Below, piece after piece: positions 21,744 through 26,230 of a DNA stretch of 26,230 nucleotides. The stretch is from Bacillota bacterium (lineage in GTDB: Bacteria; Bacillota; Clostridia; Oscillospirales; Ruminococcaceae), in the NCBI GenBank assembly GCA_023443315.1, contig JAEZVA010000003.1, positions 1 through 26,230 on the forward strand, in the 5' to 3' direction. Position 1 is the first letter of the stretch, and the number at the start of each line of letters is the position of its first letter. The notes under the pieces were generated by a model, which was given only the letters and a program-made list of their open reading frames with translations, was not told the origin of the DNA and ran no database searches. The translations under genes and the position numbers were made by a program.

Positions 21744-24700
21744 ATGAAAAAATACACGCGGATAGGGATTATTGTTATAGCTTTTGCGGTACTATTGACC
21801 ACAGTAGCACCGCTGTTTACGGTTTATTCAGCCGATGCCACAAACAATTGGCTGCATTTTAAGCGCGATGGCAAAACATCGACCCAGATTACTATTGTTG
21901 AAGGGCGCGGCGTGGATCTGGTGCACAGCAAGCCGGCAAACCTGTACCTAAGCCGTTTGATAATCCGCGACAGCAGCAACAACGAGGTTCCGTCAAACAC
22001 GGTGTGGATTAACGAAACCAACGACACGCTTAACGCAGCGCTTGGTGTTAGCGGCGTGTATACGATTGTGGGCGATTACTATACCTTAAACGCCACAGGC
22101 GATGCTGTTTTTTATTACTATTACGAGCCAACAGAAGCGGTTAAAACCGAGGCGCGTGTAACGAGCGACCAAAACAACCTGATTAAGCAGGACAGTACCA
22201 TCGCCATTAAGGCGGACGCTGTGCCGTCAGGAATTCCCGCTTTCTCAATCATTAACACTGGTGGGCGCACCCCGACTGGTGCGTTTGCGGAGTTTGATTC
22301 CGTCACCTCCTCCAGAGGAAACCAGATTAATAATGAATGGGTCTACAACCTTACATTCCGAAAGGGAACCAGCTCGCTGACTATTCAGCTAATTACCCCC
22401 TACGAGATTACCCAGAACAGTGAGTTTGACATCAGCTTTACCACAGAGAAGTCCGACACGCTGGTGGTATCGATTAAAAGCAAAGAAGACATGGTCGGCG
22501 ACATCAAACGGGCGCTCAGTAACCCCGACCAGCGCGACCCGTACATGACATTTGCCTCCTACAACGACCTTGACTACATAACCGAAAACTTTTCACTGAT
22601 TAAAAAGGCAATGGTCTACGGTGTCGAGGTCAACTTTACATGGGAGTGGGAAGACCCGGTATCCTCCACCGATAATCCGGTCATATCCATTTCAAATCCG
22701 CTCATCTCCACCCACTACACCGCCAAGGTGACGCGGCGGGAAGAGGATGTTGTGGGCACACTGACGGCAAACATCGTTTACCTGCCGGCAGGAACCGTGG
22801 AGGGAGACCCCACGGCGCACCAAGAGGCGCACCCGCTGCGCGTTGTGGTCAAGGGCAAGGGAACGCCACCGGGAGTAAATATCGTAACCCAAATCGATGA
22901 AAGCGGGAACCCAGTCACCACTGTTCCTATTTCGACTACGCCGGTGTGGCTTGATCTATATGACGGCTCGGTACCGGGGCATAGCATGCAAACGGGCGCG
23001 TATCACCCCTTGTTTTTGCACTTAAAGTACGGCGCGCGTGGTGGCAGAGCGGATTACGCCACCATCACCTCCTCCAACAACAATGTGCTATCTGCAAACT
23101 ATACGGGAACCACCGCAGGCAGCTATCAGGATTTATACGCATGGAACTCTCGCTTAATTAACCCGAGCTCCAATGAGGCATACGAGGGGATTGTTGGGTT
23201 AAAGCTATACCCCAAACAGGTGGGTACGACGGTCGTCACCGTTCGTTACTATGCATCAACCCCCACATCAGAGCTGTTAATTAGTGAAGTGAAATTTAAC
23301 GCACAGGTAGTAGATTCCTCCCCCAACAAGGATTCTTCGCTCAAGAGCCTCGAGCTTTTTGAGATAGACACACAGGGCAACAGCGCCCCCGGCACCGGCC
23401 TAATTTTTAGTCCAAACACCAAAAGCTATGCCCTCTCGGTGGGCAACTGGGTGGAGTCGGTTCGTTTTCGTGCAACCAAGACCGATACCAAGGCAAGCTC
23501 GGATATCATCGTCAAGTGCGACGGTGTGGTGATAGACACAATCCGCTCGGGCGTAACCAGCCCAGTTTATGCGATTTCGGTGCCGGACAACCCCAATAAA
23601 ACCACGTTTACCTTTGAGCTGATTGTCACAGCCGAAAATCTAACACAGACCACCTATCAGGTGTACGTCGAGCGTTTGCCTCAAAGCAACGATACGGCGC
23701 TTAAGAACTTTACGGTGCGTGACAAAAAGGGCAACACGCTGCCATACTTTAGAATAGGGAACACACAGAATAAGACATTTGACCCGAACGTGCGGGACTA
23801 CGGCATGGAGCTTGCGTATAATATCAAGGAGATTACGTTTGAAACCACCACCTCTCATCTAAAATCGGTGGTTACGATAAACCCAGAACCGCAGGAGACG
23901 GGCAACTGGTTTGACCGCAACAAATACATCACGTTTGCCGACGATGTGGCGTCGCAGCTTGTCACCATTACAGTGACGGCGGAAGACGGCAGCACAAATG
24001 ATTATCGGCTGATGATTGCACGGCAGGCGCCGGCAAGCGATTCTATGCTGCAATCCATCGTCATAAAGGATCACACCACAAAAACAGTCGATTTTGCATT
24101 CGATACCTATGTAGAGAGCTACGAAACCGTGCTGGTGGATAACTCGGTGCGATTTGTCACGGTGTACCCCACCGCGCGTAGTGCCTACGCTACCGTTTTG
24201 GTGAACAACGAGAACGTAACACCGCAAAGCGGCTATCGGATTGACCTAGATGTTGAGATAGCAGCGCCGATCTCGATTCGGGTCACCGCGGAGGACGGCA
24301 GAACGACAACAACCTATTCGCTGTCGGTCAAACGCCTTGCGCCAAGCACCGATGCAACGCTGATGGGGCTTAAGGTCGGCACGCTTGCGCTAACGCCTTT
24401 GTTCTCATCAACGCAGATTAACTATACCGCAACCGCAAACGAAACTACGACCGCGCTTTCCGTGACGCCCACCGCGACCCACAAGAACGCCACAATCGCC
24501 GTAGACGGGGTAACGGTTCGCAGCGGTACGGCGAGCAAATCCATTCAGCTTTCCGAGGTGACGGTGATTACGATTGTCGTAACCGCAGAGGACAAGGTGA
24601 CCAGAAAAACCTATACCGTGACCGTCACCAACGATTCGCTGCGTATTCGCAGCACCAATGCGGATCTAAAGAGCCTTACGGTTAACGAGGGGGACATGTC

Positions 24701-25559
24701 GCCCGCCTTCAAGAGCTCAATATCTACCTATAACGTACCGGTGGACTCGACGGTGGACTACATCGACATCATCCCTGTCCCCGCCGATTCACGTGCGAAG
24801 GTCGCCGTAAAGCTTGGCTCCAAATACATTGGAGACTATACGGGCAACTATTCCGAGGCACTTAAAAACGGCAACAACAAGTTCTCCATCGAGGTAACAG
24901 CGGATGACGGCAAGACCAAAAAAACCTACACCCTGACGATAAACCGCTCTGCCAGTGGGCAGGGCAGTGGTATGAGCCCCATAAGCACCGATCAGGTGGA
25001 TTTTAAAAAGTCCAAAACCATCTATGTCGATATCACCAAATACACCGTGATCTCGTCCGCGCTATTCAAGGAGCTTGAAAAGTACCCCGATACAACAATC
25101 ATCTTCCAAGGCACCGACTATTCGCTTACCTTTAAGGGGACGGACATCAACAAGATTATTCCGTTTGCCGAGACCTATAACTTCGCAATGAGCTTTACCT
25201 CCCCGAATGAGGATAAGATTCTATCGATGCTCAACGAATCGGATGCCGCAAGACCACTGGTGTTTTTGTACTTTAAGCACCACGGGGTATTGCCCGCAGC
25301 GGGTACGCTGCGCGTAGACCTTGGGCTTAGGTATAAAAATGAGACGCTGCACCTGCATTACTACAACCCAACGATGGACCGCATTGAATACTACGGCACG
25401 GTAAAGGCAAACGCCCGCGGCAGCATTGCGTTTCGTGTTGACCATTTTTCCGACTATCTCTTAGCGGGCAAACGCTTGAATGGCTCGGTGGATAAATCAA
25501 AGGAGGTCAACATCGGGGTCAGTGATGCCGAAAAGGTCAACCCCGATACCGGCCGCTGA
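21744..25559 (+). CDS. Secreted cadherin-like repeat protein ending in NPDTGR
   Basis: A 1271-residue exported protein. The signal peptide is residues 1-30 (MKKYTRIGIIVIAFAVLLTT, cut near VYSA). Residues about 290-350 resemble an atrophied bacterial Ig-like domain (FTWEWEDP to GTLTANIVYL). Five cadherin-like beta-sandwich repeats follow at about 527-648, 649-763, 764-868, 869-968 and 970-1070; each opens with a D-x-x-L-x-x-L-like strand and ends with a T-A-E-D-G, Y-x-V-x-V pattern. A C-terminal domain (about 1075-1255) ends in VDHFSDYLLAG, common in clostridial surface proteins. The last residues are KVNPDTGR: a sortase-type NPxTG motif, but no hydrophobic segment or further basic tail follows. 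The start has GGAGGTG eight bases upstream. A class B sortase gene begins 14 bp after the stop. Confidence 0.93.
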   Translation: MKKYTRIGIIVIAFAVLLTTVAPLFTVYSADATNNWLHFKRDGKTSTQITIVEGRGVDLVHSKPANLYLSRLIIRDSSNNEVPSNTVWINETNDTLNAALGVSGVYTIVGDYYTLNATGDAVFYYYYEPTEAVKTEARVTSDQNNLIKQDSTIAIKADAVPSGIPAFSIINTGGRTPTGAFAEFDSVTSSRGNQINNEWVYNLTFRKGTSSLTIQLITPYEITQNSEFDISFTTEKSDTLVVSIKSKEDMVGDIKRALSNPDQRDPYMTFASYNDLDYITENFSLIKKAMVYGVEVNFTWEWEDPVSSTDNPVISISNPLISTHYTAKVTRREEDVVGTLTANIVYLPAGTVEGDPTAHQEAHPLRVVVKGKGTPPGVNIVTQIDESGNPVTTVPISTTPVWLDLYDGSVPGHSMQTGAYHPLFLHLKYGARGGRADYATITSSNNNVLSANYTGTTAGSYQDLYAWNSRLINPSSNEAYEGIVGLKLYPKQVGTTVVTVRYYASTPTSELLISEVKFNAQVVDSSPNKDSSLKSLELFEIDTQGNSAPGTGLIFSPNTKSYALSVGNWVESVRFRATKTDTKASSDIIVKCDGVVIDTIRSGVTSPVYAISVPDNPNKTTFTFELIVTAENLTQTTYQVYVERLPQSNDTALKNFTVRDKKGNTLPYFRIGNTQNKTFDPNVRDYGMELAYNIKEITFETTTSHLKSVVTINPEPQETGNWFDRNKYITFADDVASQLVTITVTAEDGSTNDYRLMIARQAPASDSMLQSIVIKDHTTKTVDFAFDTYVESYETVLVDNSVRFVTVYPTARSAYATVLVNNENVTPQSGYRIDLDVEIAAPISIRVTAEDGRTTTTYSLSVKRLAPSTDATLMGLKVGTLALTPLFSSTQINYTATANETTTALSVTPTATHKNATIAVDGVTVRSGTASKSIQLSEVTVITIVVTAEDKVTRKTYTVTVTNDSLRIRSTNADLKSLTVNEGDMSPAFKSSISTYNVPVDSTVDYIDIIPVPADSRAKVAVKLGSKYIGDYTGNYSEALKNGNNKFSIEVTADDGKTKKTYTLTINRSASGQGSGMSPISTDQVDFKKSKTIYVDITKYTVISSALFKELEKYPDTTIIFQGTDYSLTFKGTDINKIIPFAETYNFAMSFTSPNEDKILSMLNESDAARPLVFLYFKHHGVLPAAGTLRVDLGLRYKNETLHLHYYNPTMDRIEYYGTVKANARGSIAFRVDHFSDYLLAGKRLNGSVDKSKEVNIGVSDAEKVNPDTGR

Positions 25560-25573
25560 AGGAGGAACGCTCC

Positions 25574-26230
25574 ATGCGACCTATAACGGTTCAATCCTTG
25601 CTAAGGCTTGTGGCGCTCTGCCTTGTTATGGTATCCTTGTGCGCCTGCGGCATGGAATCGCTGCTTTATACCAACACGGTGAAGCCTGTTTCATCCGAGC
25701 AAAAAGAGGAACAGCCGCTGTTTGTTAGCGCCCCGCCTGAGGAGGCAAAGCCGCCGGAGAACAGCTTTACGTTACAGATAAGCAAGGCGGCGCAAAAGAA
25801 CCGTGATGTTGTGGGCTGGTTGTATATCCCGGGCACCGACATTAACAATAGTGTACTGCAGGCGTTTGACAACAGCTACTACATCCGCCGCAACGAACAG
25901 CGGCAGGACGACATCTACGGCTGCTACTTTGTAGATTGTGATGCGCCCGTGTCTACGGTGGACGAGCTTGCGCCCAACACCATCATCTATGGGCACAGCG
26001 ATTTAAAGGATAACCCCGACGGGAAGCGATTTTCGCAGCTGTTTGGGTTTATCGACGAGGAGTTTGCCAAAAGCACGCCCAACCTGTATTTCAGTACAGG
26101 GGAGGACGACCTGGTGTGGCGTGTATTTGCTGCATTTTATACCCACACCTCGTTTCACTATATCGCAACCCATCCCAGCGATACGGAGTTTGAGCGCATT
26201 GTCGAAAAGGCGCGCGAAGGCTCGTTGTAC
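25574..26230 (+). CDS. srtB: Class B sortase, 3' partial
   Basis: 219 residues are visible before the window ends. Sortases cut a sorting motif and link the protein to peptidoglycan or to a pilin. After a hydrophobic N-terminus, the class B fold begins at VVGWLYIPGTDINNSVLQ (about 79-96), continues with YYIRRN and GCYFVDCDAPV, and has the catalytic His in NTIIYGHSDLKDN (H141). The Cys and Arg of the active site lie beyond the edge and cannot be checked. The N-terminus ends in LCAC (C25), which could be a lipobox, unusual for a sortase. AGGAGG lies about 8 bases before the ATG. The gene directly follows the large repeat protein, so that protein is its probable substrate or partner. Confidence 0.92.
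   Translation, partial: MRPITVQSLLRLVALCLVMVSLCACGMESLLYTNTVKPVSSEQKEEQPLFVSAPPEEAKPPENSFTLQISKAAQKNRDVVGWLYIPGTDINNSVLQAFDNSYYIRRNEQRQDDIYGCYFVDCDAPVSTVDELAPNTIIYGHSDLKDNPDGKRFSQLFGFIDEEFAKSTPNLYFSTGEDDLVWRVFAAFYTHTSFHYIATHPSDTEFERIVEKAREGSLY

Noticed and set aside
25550..25660. Frameshift fusion of the repeat protein with the sortase, giving NPDTG a hydrophobic tail
   Set aside because: The sortase frame is open across the junction, so a shift could fuse them, but there is no slippery sequence and the sortase has its own strong ribosome binding site and ATG.
1..26230. CRISPR arrays, transposases, integrases or prophage genes
   Set aside because: No regularly spaced short direct repeats and no mobile-element enzymes were seen among the coding regions.

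Overview
The window looks like the chromosome of an anaerobic, endospore-forming Clostridia member, probably Oscillospiraceae/Ruminococcaceae-like. This rests on dipicolinate synthase genes (dpaA-dpaB) next to a clostridial-type spore photoproduct lyase (splB), AGGAGG ribosome binding sites, sortase-type surface proteins, a polar amino-acid ABC transporter, and compact gene pairs ending in strong GC hairpins. The assignment is inferred from gene content; no rRNA or tRNA gene is visible.

Layout. 1-2575: two tandem paralogous surface proteins with IPETG sorting signals, each with its own terminator; their last ~294 bp are almost identical. 2720-6455: an NCS2 uracil-type permease (TTG start) and glutamine-hydrolysing asparagine synthetase. 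6680-8888: a small VOC-fold protein whose tail appears cut by TGG->TAG, then an S51 peptidase divergent from a WYL regulator, with a near-perfect 12-bp inverted repeat over the regulator's promoter. 8901-11593: the sporulation block, dpaA-dpaB (minus) divergent from splB (plus), with a very good sigma-K-like promoter for dpaA and a plausible sigma-G-like promoter for splB in the shared intergenic region. 11657-13147: three minus-strand genes for unrecognised small proteins, interrupted by 169 bp that fold into two adjacent three-armed cloverleaves with almost no unpaired junction bases. 13338-14658: a YfcE-type phosphoesterase and a biotin protein ligase. 14680-15546: a thioredoxin-reductase-like flavoprotein without the usual NADPH motif. 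15896-18342: a complete polar amino-acid ABC importer (binding lipoprotein, permease, ATPase). 18440-21292 (minus): a DD-carboxypeptidase-fold lipoprotein with degenerate catalytic motifs, an AraC regulator, a DUF3795-like protein and a YjbR/MmcQ-like protein. 21744-26230: a 1271-residue secreted protein with cadherin-like repeats ending in NPDTGR, followed 14 bp later by a class B sortase that runs off the window.

How the parts fit. dpaAB makes the dipicolinate of the spore core and SplB repairs UV damage in spore DNA, so the divergent promoters place a mother-cell and a forespore function back to back. Both ends of the window concern the cell surface: sortase substrates on the left, a large repeat protein plus sortase on the right. 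The AraC gene sits 17 bp behind the carboxypeptidase-like gene, suggesting co-transcription.

Best candidates for something undescribed: the double cloverleaf at 12187-12355; the NPDTGR-terminated protein lacking a membrane tail beside its sortase; the degenerate DD-carboxypeptidase; and the palindromic operator between the S51 peptidase and the WYL regulator.
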